Shown: positions 37,801 to 46,947, counted from the first letter of the stretch. The stretch: 64,000 nt of DNA from SIAQ01 sp963767835 (GCA_963767835.1 CAVYFY010000017.1:62001-126000), one strand, 5' to 3'. Notes: generated from the sequence alone by a model not told the origin. Numbers and translations: made by a program.

Positions 37801-37961
37801 GCGGCGTGGCTCTCAACCATCTCGTCCTGCGCGACTTGGTCTGCGTGGAGCGCAGGTACAGTCGCGCGCTGAAACGCTCAGGCAAATCGCACGCACGGGG
37901 TAACCCCGCACAGACGGGCTCGCTGCCGAAGCAGTTGCCGTCTTCTTGAGAGTCGCGCCGC
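37801..37961 (-). ncRNA. candidate retron msr-msd RNA
   Basis: On the RT strand the segment opens with GCGGCGCGACTCTCAA (37961 to 37946) and closes with TTGAGAGCCACGCCGC (37816 to 37801), which pair at 14 of 16 positions, as retron a1 and a2 repeats do. Between them are three hairpins. The first, 37942-37913, has outer stem GACGG/CCGTC and inner stem CTGC-TTCG-GCAG. The second, 37908-37896, is CGGGG-TTA-CCCCG. The third, 37867-37829, has an 8-bp stem GCGCGACT/AGTCGCGC and an inner CTGCG/CGCAG, and is the best msd candidate. The a2 repeat ends 6 nt before the RT ATG. The branching G would lie just after a1 (GAAGAC). No transcription data exist here. Confidence 0.75.
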
Positions 37962-38087
37962 GGGGGTATTGTGCGTGGTGGATGGCCGACCGTCAATGCT
38001 CGCGGCCCGGCTGGCGTCCACTTCTGGGCGGATGGCGATATGTGGGGCATTTGTGCTTCCGGAGATTTTCGGGCCATCGCATTATGG

Positions 38088-38894
38088 TCACGGCTCATCG
38101 GGCGGAAAGCGCCGCATCAGCAGCCGATCCCCGATGGCGCGGCCCAGCATCTCGTCGATGACCATGAGCGGTCCGGTGAACCAGGGCATGAGCGTTTGCC
38201 GCTGGCGCTTGACGAGCAGGCGCACGATGCGATCGACGCATGTCTCGACGGGCCAGACGCGGAACGGCGGTGGGGGAGGCACGTCGTACGGTTTGCCATC
38301 GGGCCCCAGCACGTTGACGCGCAACGGCGTGGCGACGAATGCCGGCGAGACGACACCGACGTGAACGCCGTCGCGGGCTAGCTCCAGCCGCAATGCTTCG
38401 TACAGCCCCTGGATCGCGAATTTGCTCGCGCCGTAGATCGAATACGAGGGGATGCCGCGCTTACCGGTCAGGCTGCTGACGGCAACCAGTGAGCCACGCG
38501 TCTGCTTCACGTATGGCAAGGCGAAATGCGTGGCGTATAGCGTGCCGAAGAAGTTGACGCGCATGACCCGCTCCATGGCGTCGAGTTGCGAGCCGGCGAA
38601 ATATGCGCGCATTGACAGGCCGGCGGATGCCAGCAGGATATCGAGCTTGCCGAAGCGAGCGACGGTTGCCTCGACGGCCGCGCGGACCTGCCGGGCATCC
38701 GTGACGTCGGCCGGCGCGACCAGCGAGGAGGCGCCGGCACCCTCAATCTCGGCGCGGACCGGATCGAGGGTGCCGCGATTGCGGGCCACCAGTGCGATCT
38801 GGGCGCCGTATTGCGCGAGCCTGAGCGCCGTCGCCTTGCCGATGCCGGACAACGCGCCGGTAATGAGGACGGTCTTGTTGCGAAAGAAATCCAT
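38088..38894 (-). CDS. short-chain dehydrogenase/reductase (SDR)
   Basis: From the ATG at 38894 (MDFFRNKTVLITGALSGIGK) the protein has 268 residues, a classical SDR. It has the nucleotide-binding TGALSGIGKA, the ASAG variant of NNAG, and the catalytic SSLTGKRGIPSYSIYGASK with Ser, Tyr and Lys. It ends with a C-terminal helical extension (RQTLMPWFTGPLMVIDEMLG) like SDRs that act on lipids or at the membrane. Cofactor is NAD(H) or NADP(H); the substrate is unknown. It lies upstream of the candidate retron RNA on the same strand, with 126 bp between. Confidence 0.88.
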   Translation of the reverse strand: MDFFRNKTVLITGALSGIGKATALRLAQYGAQIALVARNRGTLDPVRAEIEGAGASSLVAPADVTDARQVRAAVEATVARFGKLDILLASAGLSMRAYFAGSQLDAMERVMRVNFFGTLYATHFALPYVKQTRGSLVAVSSLTGKRGIPSYSIYGASKFAIQGLYEALRLELARDGVHVGVVSPAFVATPLRVNVLGPDGKPYDVPPPPPFRVWPVETCVDRIVRLLVKRQRQTLMPWFTGPLMVIDEMLGRAIGDRLLMRRFPPDEP

Positions 38895-39058
38895 CCGGAA
38901 ATGATACGGCACAGGAACCGAAAGCCGAACATCGAAGCCGATTGATTGGCCCATTTCTTTGACCAGGCATTCGTCATCATCCAGCTTTGCACGCTTGGAT
39001 TTCCAGGCGCACCGCATAGAATTGCAAAACCAGGACGTATCACGACAGGGGGATCGCT

Positions 39059-39253
39059 GTGAAAAAAATGCTTGAATCCGCGCGCATGGCAACAGAGGCG
39101 GCTCAGCTTGAAATCGCTAAGATCAGGGATCAATTTCAGTTTCCCCAACCGGAATTCAGCCTCGCGGATGACGCCCATCTGGGAGTTAGCCTGGCGATTA
39201 CAAGATTGAAAGAGCTCCAACAGATTCTTTTTCCACCCCACCAGACTCCCTGA
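39059..39253 (+). CDS. possible small protein, 64 residues
   Basis: A GTG start at 39059 follows CAGGGGGAT. The product begins MKKMLESARMATEAAQLEIA and is mostly helical and amphipathic. An ATG four codons later is an alternative. No family is recognised. Confidence 0.4.
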   Translation: MKKMLESARMATEAAQLEIAKIRDQFQFPQPEFSLADDAHLGVSLAITRLKELQQILFPPHQTP

Positions 39254-39346
39254 ATCAGCAAGCGTTCGCGACGGGGTTTCAGAGCGGACCGTCGCTCACT
39301 TCCGGCCCGCCTGCGGGTGACCCAAGATTGAGCTTGAATTCGGATT

Positions 39347-40129
39347 TTATCCAAAGATGCGGCGGAAGAAGCCGCTGCTTTGCTGGTCCTTGGGGTTTAC
39401 GTCGGCGATCGGAATGGGGCCGGGGGTTGCCCTGGCTTCGCCCTGGCGGCGTAGCGTGTTGAGGCGCTTGCGCAGCTCCGGGTTGCGGCTGGAGTTCTCG
39501 ATTTCGCGTGCCAGGTCGGAGTGCAAGCGCGTGACTTCCTGGCGCTGACGGGCCATTTCGGCGCGCTCCTTGGCCAGGGTGATTTCCATCTGCCGCATCT
39601 GGGCCATCATGTCTTGCTCGTCCTGTTCGAGCTGGCGGCGCTGGGCTTCGAGTTCGCGTTTCAGGCGAAGGATTTCCTCGGCCTGGCCGATGCGGGTGCC
39701 GCTCGCGCTGACGGTACTGACCGGTCCCGCTTCGCTGCCGATGGCCGATTCTTCCATCTCTTGGATCTTCAAGTGCAGGCCACGGATGACTTCCGATTTT
39801 TCCTCGAGGAGCATTTCATATTCGCGCTGCCGCTCCAGCCATTGCTCTTCATCCGGGCTCGGCGGCGCCGCTTCCATCTCTTCGATGCGCGCTTTCAATT
39901 CGGCATTTTCGTTCCGCAAACGCACCAATTCGCCGTCGTCGGCACCCGCAGGTAGAACGTCATCCGCCGGCCCCCGGAATTCATCCATCAACTCCTGATT
40001 GGCGGCAGCGAGTCGCCGCAGCTCCGCCTCGAAGTCGCCCAAATCGAATGCTTCATCGGCTGCTTGATCTTCATGTGGGGCATAAATCAGGGACGCACCG
40101 CCGGCGTCCAAACGATTGACGGGTGTCAT
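39347..40129 (-). CDS. coiled-coil protein, 260 residues
   Basis: From the ATG at 40129 (MTPVNRLDAGGASLIYAPHE), which follows GGAGAAGAG, the protein is soluble and highly helical. Coiled coils cover residues 35-120 (ELRRLAAANQELMDEFRG, LVRLRNENAELKARIEEMEA) and 140-225 (EEILRLKRELEAQRRQLEQD, QMEITLAKERAEMARQRQEV). The C-terminus is a short motif SSGFFRRIFG that could bind a membrane or partner. Such proteins in planctomycetes may be structural or cytoskeleton-like; no family is recognised. Confidence 0.72.
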   Translation of the reverse strand: MTPVNRLDAGGASLIYAPHEDQAADEAFDLGDFEAELRRLAAANQELMDEFRGPADDVLPAGADDGELVRLRNENAELKARIEEMEAAPPSPDEEQWLERQREYEMLLEEKSEVIRGLHLKIQEMEESAIGSEAGPVSTVSASGTRIGQAEEILRLKRELEAQRRQLEQDEQDMMAQMRQMEITLAKERAEMARQRQEVTRLHSDLAREIENSSRNPELRKRLNTLRRQGEARATPGPIPIADVNPKDQQSSGFFRRIFG

Positions 40130-40287
40130 CTCTCTTCTCCGTTGTTCGGCTGGCCTGGCTTGATCGGAATGGTTCCGAGGCATTCCGCACAAACCTCATA
40201 TCCACTATAGCTCGCAAAATCGGCACACGCGGAATAAATATCTCAAAGTGACTTTGACGTGCGCCCGCAATGAAAAAGAGGACGAAG

Positions 40288-40947
40288 ATGACCGATTCGC
40301 TGAATCGCTACGCCGCCGTGCTGTTCGATTTTGATGGCACGCTGGCGGACAGCTACGCCGCTATTGCCGCCAGCGTCAATCATGTGCGAAGCCGGCGCGG
40401 CATGCCGGATTTGTCGATCGACGAGGTGAAACGCTATGTCGGCCGAGGCGCGGACTACCTGCTGACGCACACCGTGCCTGGCGGCAATCTGGCGGACGAC
40501 TTTGCCTGCTATCGCGCCCACCATCCTAGCGTAATGCTGACGATGACGCATTTCCTCCCCGGCGCGGCGGCGCTCCTGCCCGCGCTGCATCGCGCCGGCG
40601 CCAAGATCGGCCTGTGCAGCAACAAGCCGCGCCTCTTCTCGCAAGAACTGTTGGAACACCTCAAAGCGGCAGTTTATTTCGATGTTGTCCTCGGCCCCGA
40701 AGACGTCGCCCATCCCAAGCCGGCGCCGGAAATGATTCTGCGAGCCATCGAAGTACTCGGCATTCCCGCGGCAAAGGTGCTTTATGTCGGCGACATGGTC
40801 GTCGATATCCAGACCGCCCGCGCTGCCGGCGTGCACATCTGGGCGGTGGCGACCGGGTCGGAAAATCGCCGCGCCTTGGAAGACGCCAGGCCCGATCGTC
40901 TGTTGACCGACCTGCGAGAAATGCTCGCGGAAATCGGACGGGTATGA
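40288..40947 (+). CDS. HAD-family hydrolase, phosphoglycolate-phosphatase-like
   Basis: The best start is the ATG at 40288, which follows AGAGGACGAAG; an in-frame ATG at 40270 lacks a ribosome site. The protein has about 219 residues with HAD motifs FDFDGTLADSY (nucleophile and acid Asp), CSNKPR (motif II), KPAPEM (motif III Lys) and VGDMVVDIQTARAAG (motif IV). The helical cap between motifs I and II is of the Gph/PpaX type. The likely reaction is dephosphorylation of 2-phosphoglycolate or a similar small phosphate ester. Confidence 0.86.
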   Translation: MTDSLNRYAAVLFDFDGTLADSYAAIAASVNHVRSRRGMPDLSIDEVKRYVGRGADYLLTHTVPGGNLADDFACYRAHHPSVMLTMTHFLPGAAALLPALHRAGAKIGLCSNKPRLFSQELLEHLKAAVYFDVVLGPEDVAHPKPAPEMILRAIEVLGIPAAKVLYVGDMVVDIQTARAAGVHIWAVATGSENRRALEDARPDRLLTDLREMLAEIGRV

Positions 40948-40972
40948 TAAGGTGTAGGAGCCTTGCATTTCT

Positions 40973-41123
40973 CGCCTCTCCCCATCGGAGGAGAGGGGCC
41001 GTGGGTGAGGGGTTACGCGTCGGAGGGTATCTTGTCCACCGGGCGTGCCTGGCATTTTTGTGTCGTTTCGTGGAATGGCCCCCTCACTCCCGGCCCCTCT
41101 CCCCCGATGGGGAGAGGGGAGAA
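40973..41123. repeat. CTCTCCCC / GGGTGAGG-type inverted repeat
   Basis: The left arm reads CTCTCCCCATCGGAGGAG then AGGGGCC; the right arm is its inverse, CCCCGATGGGGAGAGGGG. Same family as 20803-20945. Its last purine run supplies the ribosome site of the kinase gene at 41124. Confidence 0.78.
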
Positions 41124-42880
41124 ATGCAAGGCCCGTTTGGGAGGCCCATCGCCGTGCCACGTTTGCTGGTGATCAAAGGCGCCGATGAAGGCAAGCAATT
41201 CGACCTGACCGAGCCGATCGTCTGCATTGGCCGAGACGCGTCGAATGGCATCCGCTTGCACGATACCGAAGTGTCGCGCCGCCACGCCGAGGTGCGCCAT
41301 GCGGGCGCCGGCATGCAACTGCACGATCTGGGCAGCGCCAACGGCACCTTTGTCAACAACCACAAAATCCAGCAAGCCGACCTCGCCGGCGGCGATCATA
41401 TCGCCATCGGCCAAACCGTGCTCGTTTTCAGCACGGGCCGTGACAACGCCGCTACCGCCGCCAGCGATCTCGCCGAAAAAATCAACCTCATCAGCCGCGC
41501 CGATGTCGAACTCTCCTCCGCCATCATCAAAACCATCGGCGAGGGGGAAGGCAGCCGCATTCTCTTGCAGCCGGAGAAGAATTCTCCCTGGTTGCGCAGC
41601 GCGCTGGCCAACCTGACCATCATGTACGAGGCGAGCCAGGCGACCAGCCACATTCTCGACATTGATCAACTCCTGGAGCGCATTCTCGAATTGATTTTCC
41701 GCTCCATCGGCGCCGACCGCGGCTGCGTTCTCTTGCGGCACGCCGACACCGGCGCTCTCGAACCCAGGGCGCTGCGCTGCGCAGGCCGGAGGATCGGCAG
41801 CAGAGATTCGCGCTATCGCGCACCATCGTCGATCATGTGCTCACGGAGCGGATTGGCGTGATCCTTGCCGATGCCGCCCGCGACGAGCGCTTTTCCAGCG
41901 GCGAGAGCATCATCCAGCTTGGCATCCGCGAAGTCATCTGCGTGCCGATGAAGGGCCGGCATGACTCGATCGGCGTTCTCTATCTCGACACGCAGACGGC
42001 GCCGCGCGAGGTTACCGATCAACCGAACCCGGCCGGCAAATTCAGCGAGGACCACCTCGCCCTTGCCATCGCCGTCGCCCACCAGGCCGCTCTCGCGGTC
42101 GAGGAAACGCACTACCATCACGCCCTGGTCCAGGCCGAGCGCCTCGCCGCCATCGGGCAGACGATTGCCGCTCTATCGCATCACATCAAGAACATCCTGC
42201 AAGGACTGCGCTCCGGCAGCGACATCCTCAAGATGGGGCTGAAAGACAAAAACGACAACCTCGTGCAGCAAGGCTGGCGCATTGCCGAGAAGAACCAGGC
42301 GAAGATTTATGACCTGGTGATGGACATGCTCAGTTACTCGAAGGACCGGATTCCCGCCGTCGAGCCGACCGATGTGAACGCGCTGGTGCGCGAGATTGTC
42401 GAGCTGTTGACGCCGCGCGCCGCGGAGCTGAACGTGAAGCTGGAGACGAACCTGGCCGACGGTTTGCCGAGCGTGCACGCCGACCCCGAGGGAATTCATC
42501 GGGCGCTCCTGAACATCGTCGGCAACGCCATCGACGCCGTCGAGGAACGCGAGAATCCGCACGTCACGGTGGGAACCCGGCTCGGAACCGAAGGCTGGGT
42601 GCGCATTGTCGTCCTCGACAACGGCCCCGGCATTCCCTCCGACAAGCTCAACGAGATTTTCAAGCCGTTCGTCAGCACGAAGGGCTCACGCGGCACCGGC
42701 CTGGGCTTGCCGGTCAGCCGAAAGATCCTGCGCGAGCACGGCGGCGATCTGGTGGTGCAGAGTCAGGCTGGTGTGGGAAGCAAATTCACGCTGAAGCTGC
42801 CGATCAAGAGCATGCTGAGCGGCGACATGGGATCAACCGCCCCGGACCTGACGGCCCTGCTGCCGCCGGAGCCGGACTGA
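41124..42880 (+). CDS. FHA-GAF sensor histidine kinase (one frameshift near 41778)
   Basis: The ATG at 41124 follows GGAGAGGGGAG. The first 100 residues are an FHA domain (CIGRDASNGIRLHD, VSRRHAEV, LGSANGTFVN), which binds phosphothreonine peptides. A GAF domain follows, split by the frame break (SILDID-like start LTIMYEASQATSHILD; end VICVPMKGRHDSIGVLYLDT). Next is a HisKA dimerisation domain with the phospho-acceptor His in AALSHHIKNILQGL, then an ATPase domain with NIVGNAIDAVEE, DNGPGIP and GTGLGLPVSRKIL. No membrane segment is present, so it senses a cytoplasmic signal. The break lies in GCGCTGCGCTGCGCAGG; the length is two over a multiple of three. No response regulator is adjacent. Repaired length is about 585 residues. 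Confidence 0.85.
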
Positions 42881-42887
42881 ATATTCG

Positions 42888-44558
42888 TTATTGCACCGCA
42901 TAATCCTTCCTGCCGAAGATCCAGAACGCGTGCCCGGTCCATACCGCCGCCAGCGCCAAAAAGATCGCCTGTTGTCCGAGCGCGAGGAGCGGCGCCGATT
43001 GGCCGGCTTCCTTGACCAGTGCCAGTTCGGTCGCGGTGCCCAGAAGGTAGACGTAGTACGCAAGGATGACGACGATGGGCTTGCCCGCGGCGATGTGGGC
43101 CACGATCAGCACGCCCACGAAGCCGATGACGGCGATATTGGCGAACAGCGTGCGACGCACCAGCACCGACAGCCACAGCGCCAGGCCCCCCAGCATCAAG
43201 AACAGCGGCCACGGAATCAGCAGCAAGAACAGCAGGCCGATCCAATCGTAAAGGCCGCTGCCAAATCCCATGAGAACGCCAAGATAGGCAATGGCGAGGA
43301 TGGGCCAATTGCGCCACCACGGGCCAAGCCATTTGGCGAAAAGGATCGCGCGGCGCTCGTCCGGGATCGTCAGCAGAAAAACCAGCGTCCCTTGCTCGCG
43401 CTCGCTGGCGACGGTCATCGTCATCTGGAAAAGGACTACGAGCGCATAGGCCAGCAGGGCGACGAAATAGGTCACGAAGGTCAGCGTGTACGCAAGTGCG
43501 AGGATGCCAAGCTCGCCCGGCCGCGGCGGATCGAGGCGGTGCGTGACCTGGAAGACCACGGCAATCGTTACGACCACGGCCAGCCCGCGCAGAAGCCAGC
43601 GGATGCTCAGGCTATATTCGGTGCCGTCCTTGATGCATTCCTTCCAGAAGAGGGCGTGGTCGCGCACTGGCCAGGCCCACGGATGGATGCGCGAGCCGGT
43701 CTGCCCGCGCTTGCCGATTTTCTTCGAGATCGGCCGATCATCGGTCAGCGTCAGCGCCCCGGTGGTCTTGCGCGGCTTGCGGCGTTCCTGGCGGCGCAGC
43801 ACCTCCATCTGGATAATCGACTCGCGCAAAAGGATGCGCGTCAGCGTTACATGCGCAGCGGCCAGGAAGGCGAGAGGGCACCCGTACTGAAGCGTTCTGA
43901 TCTGAGGGACGGAGCACATCTCCGGGCCCGCGAATGCTCCGATCATCGACGCCCCTCCAACAATCGCGAGCCAGAAATACGACGCGCTGATCGCCTGAAA
44001 AACGCTCTCGGATTTGGCCGACACCCAGATGCAGACGCTGCCGGCGCTCACGAGAAGCAGGAACAGGTGAATCTCGTGATAGACGAGCATGGCCGCATCG
44101 ACGTTGCCCCACAGGTTCATGAACGCCAGCAGCGGGAAGGCCGCGAGAGCAAACGCCCCGACGTGCATCAGCCGGGCGCCCAGCTTGCCGAGCACCAGCT
44201 CGCGGTCGGTCAGGTGCGTCATCGTCAGCGATTCGAGCGTCTGATTTTCCTTCTCCTCGACAATCGCGCTCGCGACATACACCGGCAACAACGCCAGCAC
44301 CAGCATATATTGCAGAACGATCAGCAGATAAGCGAAATTATTGGCCCGGCGGGCAAACTCGGCCGGACTCTTGAAGTTCACGCTTTCCCCTTGCGTGCGA
44401 TCCATGACGAGCATGCTGACCAGCACGATGACCAGGAAGAGAACGCGTGCCAGCGTCGGCCAACCCTTGCGGGCCAGGCGGATCAGATCATAATAGAAGT
44501 GCGGCCCAAGCCAACCGGCGCCGAATCGATCACGGTCGCCGGAGATACGTTTGCCCAT
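42888..44558 (-). CDS. ABC-2 type transporter permease, two-module
   Basis: From the ATG at 44558 (MGKRISGDRDRFGAGWLGPH) the protein has 556 residues and about twelve membrane helices in two similar halves. Each half has an ABC-2 signature: ASAIVEEKENQTLESLTMTH with LTDRELVLGKLGA, and TVASEREQGTLVFLLTIPDE with RRAILFAKWLG. Between them is a cytoplasmic loop of about 60 residues (IQMEVLRRQERRKPRKTTGA). This two-module form fits a permease for gliding/GldF-like or multidrug ABC systems. The ATPase is not adjacent. It converges on the histidine kinase gene, ending 7 bp away. Confidence 0.8.
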   Translation of the reverse strand: MGKRISGDRDRFGAGWLGPHFYYDLIRLARKGWPTLARVLFLVIVLVSMLVMDRTQGESVNFKSPAEFARRANNFAYLLIVLQYMLVLALLPVYVASAIVEEKENQTLESLTMTHLTDRELVLGKLGARLMHVGAFALAAFPLLAFMNLWGNVDAAMLVYHEIHLFLLLVSAGSVCIWVSAKSESVFQAISASYFWLAIVGGASMIGAFAGPEMCSVPQIRTLQYGCPLAFLAAAHVTLTRILLRESIIQMEVLRRQERRKPRKTTGALTLTDDRPISKKIGKRGQTGSRIHPWAWPVRDHALFWKECIKDGTEYSLSIRWLLRGLAVVVTIAVVFQVTHRLDPPRPGELGILALAYTLTFVTYFVALLAYALVVLFQMTMTVASEREQGTLVFLLTIPDERRAILFAKWLGPWWRNWPILAIAYLGVLMGFGSGLYDWIGLLFLLLIPWPLFLMLGGLALWLSVLVRRTLFANIAVIGFVGVLIVAHIAAGKPIVVILAYYVYLLGTATELALVKEAGQSAPLLALGQQAIFLALAAVWTGHAFWIFGRKDYAVQ

Positions 44559-44650
44559 GCTGGCGAATCCTGCGCTGCCGAAATGTTCCGCGCGGAAGAC
44601 GGATGTAACCAACTCACCTTGAGTCGTGGAAACCCGATAAGCCAAATATT

Positions 44651-44820
44651 CCTAGCGCGGCCGAAAACTACGCTAACTGATGTCTGTGCCAGGGTTTGGC
44701 AGAATGCTTAGCGCGCTATGCTGACAGGCATCCTCTCGCGCTAGGAATCTTCGTGAAAATGGGCACGATAACGCCGGAAATCAAGGAAATTCAAACCCCC
44801 TCTTAGGCATTCCTAGCGCG
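44651..44820. promoter_or_regulatory. intergenic region with three CCTAGCGCG elements
   Basis: ATTCCTAGCGCGG occurs at about 44648-44660 and again at 44809-44821, and its inverse CGCGCTAGGAAT lies at 44737-44748. The spacing is about 75 bp. The 337-bp spacer lies upstream of the ABC permease gene and after the stop of the HEAT-repeat gene. Repeated near-palindromic sites upstream of a gene suggest an operator or a short dispersed repeat. Confidence 0.45.
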
Positions 44821-44895
44821 GCGGCCGGCGGCAAGAATTGTTCGCGGAACGATTGCATGCACGACCGACCTTGCACTTTCCGCCGTTGTCCCCGG

Positions 44896-46377
44896 TTATT
44901 TCTTCATCGTGATGGCCTGGATCGCCTCGGCGGCGGCACGGCGGATGTCGGCGTCTTGCGATTGCAGAGACCTGCTCAGCATCGGCAAAGCGTCGCTCGC
45001 CGCCGGACCAATTTTGCCGAGCGTGGCGATGATGGCTCTCTGGTCGTAGGGTGGGGCTTTATCGTGAACATTGACAAGCAATGGAACTGCGCTGCCGGCA
45101 TGCTCGCCTTGTGCCCCAATGGCGTCGACAATTTGCCGGAAGGATTGCCAATCGTTCTGCACGCTTGGGTTGAACTTCGGATCGCCAGTCAAGCGCACCA
45201 AAGAACGAGTCAGCACGGGCGTCGCTTTTTTTCCGTCCGTCTCCAATTTGAGGTAAAATCTCAGCAAATCGCGCTCGCGGATCGGAGAATCATTCTTGTC
45301 GAGCAGTTCCGCGACCACACTCAGCGCCTCCTTGCTGCCCGCCAGCTGAATGAATGAATCCAGCACGGCCAGGCGCTCCTTATACAAATCATCTCCATTC
45401 CGATTTGGCGCTTTTTCACGAAGCGGCTTTTTGATTTCCGCGAGCAAATCCGGAATGGCAACTCCCGCATCCTCGCCGATCTTCGCAATCGCGGCAGCAG
45501 CTTCCCCGCGGTAACCGCCATCGTCCTTGAACTCTGCCAGAAGGGCCTGAAGGCGCTCCGCATTCGTCGGCTTGATTTGCGCCAGAGCATCCCTGTAGCA
45601 GTCCGATCCGCTCACAGCCTCGGCCCGCACCAGAGCTGGCACGGCGGCTTTCGCGCGAGGACCGAGGACTCCAAGTATAGGCGCTGCATTAGAATCGATA
45701 TCAAGCAAAAGAGCATCGATGATGGCTTTTTCCTTCGCGCTTTTCTCGATCGCGCTGACCAATGCGGCTTTGTAGTCTTTTCCTTTTTCTTCCTTCTCGT
45801 CGGCGAGTCCCATGGCGAGTATGGCCGTTGCGCTCCAGCGGATTTGCTCGTTTTTTGCATCCAAGAATCCCACGAGGATCGGAACCGCCGCTGCGCCAAT
45901 CCTCGTTCTGGGATGATAGGAGCGCTCCTGGTATAGTTCCCCGGCGGCGCGAAGCACGGCGGGGCGATCTAATTTTGCGAGCACGCCAGGTGACGCGTCC
46001 GGGCCGATCTTTCCCAATGCCCAAAGAATCTCCTTGATGACGCGTTGGTCGGGTGTCATCAATTCAGGTTTCGATTCATCGTAATTGAAGGCGCTCACGT
46101 CGTTGTCATAATCCTTGAGCAATTCGACGATCGCGGCGGTCGCTTCCTTGGCGTAGCCGCGTGAGCCGAAGGCGGCGAGGGCTCGGATGGCCTCGATGCG
46201 GCGTTCGGCTTTCAGTTCGTTGCGGCCGAAGCTCTCCCAGTAGGCGAACGGTTTGCCATCGTAGCGCAATTCGTCGCGCGGATCGGCGGGCTTTTTCCCG
46301 GCCGGCTCCGTTTGTGCCCGGCTAAACCCGGCAGCGGCCAGAAGGATCGAAATCGCCAACAGCAACGTGCGAGCCAT
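44896..46377 (-). CDS. secreted HEAT-repeat protein
   Basis: The 493-residue protein has a signal peptide (MARTLLLAISILLAAAGFSR then AQT). At least seven HEAT/PBS-lyase-like helical repeats follow, with units such as RRIEAIRALAAFGSRGYAKE, IRWSATAILAMGLADEK, AAAAIAKIGEDAGVAIPDLL and IRRAAAEAIQAITMKK. It should fold as a superhelical scaffold outside the cytoplasm. Similar proteins are common in planctomycetes; the partner is unknown. Confidence 0.85.
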   Translation of the reverse strand: MARTLLLAISILLAAAGFSRAQTEPAGKKPADPRDELRYDGKPFAYWESFGRNELKAERRIEAIRALAAFGSRGYAKEATAAIVELLKDYDNDVSAFNYDESKPELMTPDQRVIKEILWALGKIGPDASPGVLAKLDRPAVLRAAGELYQERSYHPRTRIGAAAVPILVGFLDAKNEQIRWSATAILAMGLADEKEEKGKDYKAALVSAIEKSAKEKAIIDALLLDIDSNAAPILGVLGPRAKAAVPALVRAEAVSGSDCYRDALAQIKPTNAERLQALLAEFKDDGGYRGEAAAAIAKIGEDAGVAIPDLLAEIKKPLREKAPNRNGDDLYKERLAVLDSFIQLAGSKEALSVVAELLDKNDSPIRERDLLRFYLKLETDGKKATPVLTRSLVRLTGDPKFNPSVQNDWQSFRQIVDAIGAQGEHAGSAVPLLVNVHDKAPPYDQRAIIATLGKIGPAASDALPMLSRSLQSQDADIRRAAAEAIQAITMKK

Positions 46378-46473
46378 GCGGGACTCCTTTCATGATGGAT
46401 GCGGCTTGATCGAAAGATTGTAACCGGAACGACATGCCGGCGCGAAGGGGAACCTGTGCCCTTCCGAGATGAG

Positions 46474-46612
46474 GCGTTCAAAGATCTCACGCAAAGGCGC
46501 CAAGGCGCAAAGAACAGAGGATGGCAGCGATTGACGAACGTGTAGCTCGACAAGCCAAATTCCTCAACTCTTCTCTTCTTTGCGGCTTGGCGCACTTTGC
46601 GTGAGGTCTTTC
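46474..46612. repeat. CACGCAAAGGCG-type intergenic inverted repeat
   Basis: The left arm reads TCTCACGCAAAGGCGCCAAG and the right arm is its inverse, CTTGGCGCACTTTGCGTGAG, about 75 nt away. This is another dispersed repeat family; no gene is recognised between the arms. Confidence 0.7.
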
Positions 46613-46695
46613 CGTATTGATTGGATCCGTCGCCGCGCCAACACCTTGCGGTCCACGCTGCGGGTGCGGACGATTCGCCGGCCGGCGCACGGGCA

Positions 46696-46947
46696 TCAGG
46701 GGTGCTCCGCAAAGGGATCAATGCGATTCGCCGGCCGCCGCCCCTCGGCGATCAGCGCGTCGAGATCGTCCACCCATTCCTCCGGGACGGGCGGCGAATC
46801 CTCCAGCGCGCTCAGGACGGCGGCGGACGTGCCTGCGGCGGAGGCGGAAGGCGTCACCACCACTTCGGTCCCGGCCGCCAGCGTCACCTGCTCAAGGAGC
46901 TCGACTTTTCCGTCGCGGATGATACCGCGATACGTTGCAGTTGCCAT
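46696..46947 (-). CDS. antitoxin-like protein, 83 residues
   Basis: It starts MATATYRGIIRDGKVELLEQ, a small beta-strand N-terminus seen in AF2212/DUF104-like antitoxins, and ends EEWVDDLDALIAEGRRPANR. The C-terminal half would be the toxin-binding tail. The ATG follows AAGGAGGAAAGGACACA. No toxin gene follows, so it is an orphan; the gene just upstream is a truncated PIN toxin. The assignment rests on weak pattern similarity. Confidence 0.5.
   Translation of the reverse strand: MATATYRGIIRDGKVELLEQVTLAAGTEVVVTPSASAAGTSAAVLSALEDSPPVPEEWVDDLDALIAEGRRPANRIDPFAEHP

Noticed and set aside
37912..38381. Two plus-strand frames of about 135 codons over the candidate retron RNA
   Set aside because: They overlap the RNA hairpins and the SDR gene and have no protein character.
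41124..42880. Reading the histidine kinase as two genes (FHA protein, then kinase from 41837)
   Set aside because: The GAF domain is split across the break and both halves complete it, so one gene with an indel fits better.
42891..44711. Plus-strand 606-codon frame rich in Gln, Arg and His
   Set aside because: It is antisense to the two-module ABC permease; no hydrophobic or domain pattern.
46487..46696. Minus-strand frame that overlaps the orphan antitoxin stop and could be its toxin
   Set aside because: It runs through the CACGCAAAGGCG repeat and has no toxin fold pattern.
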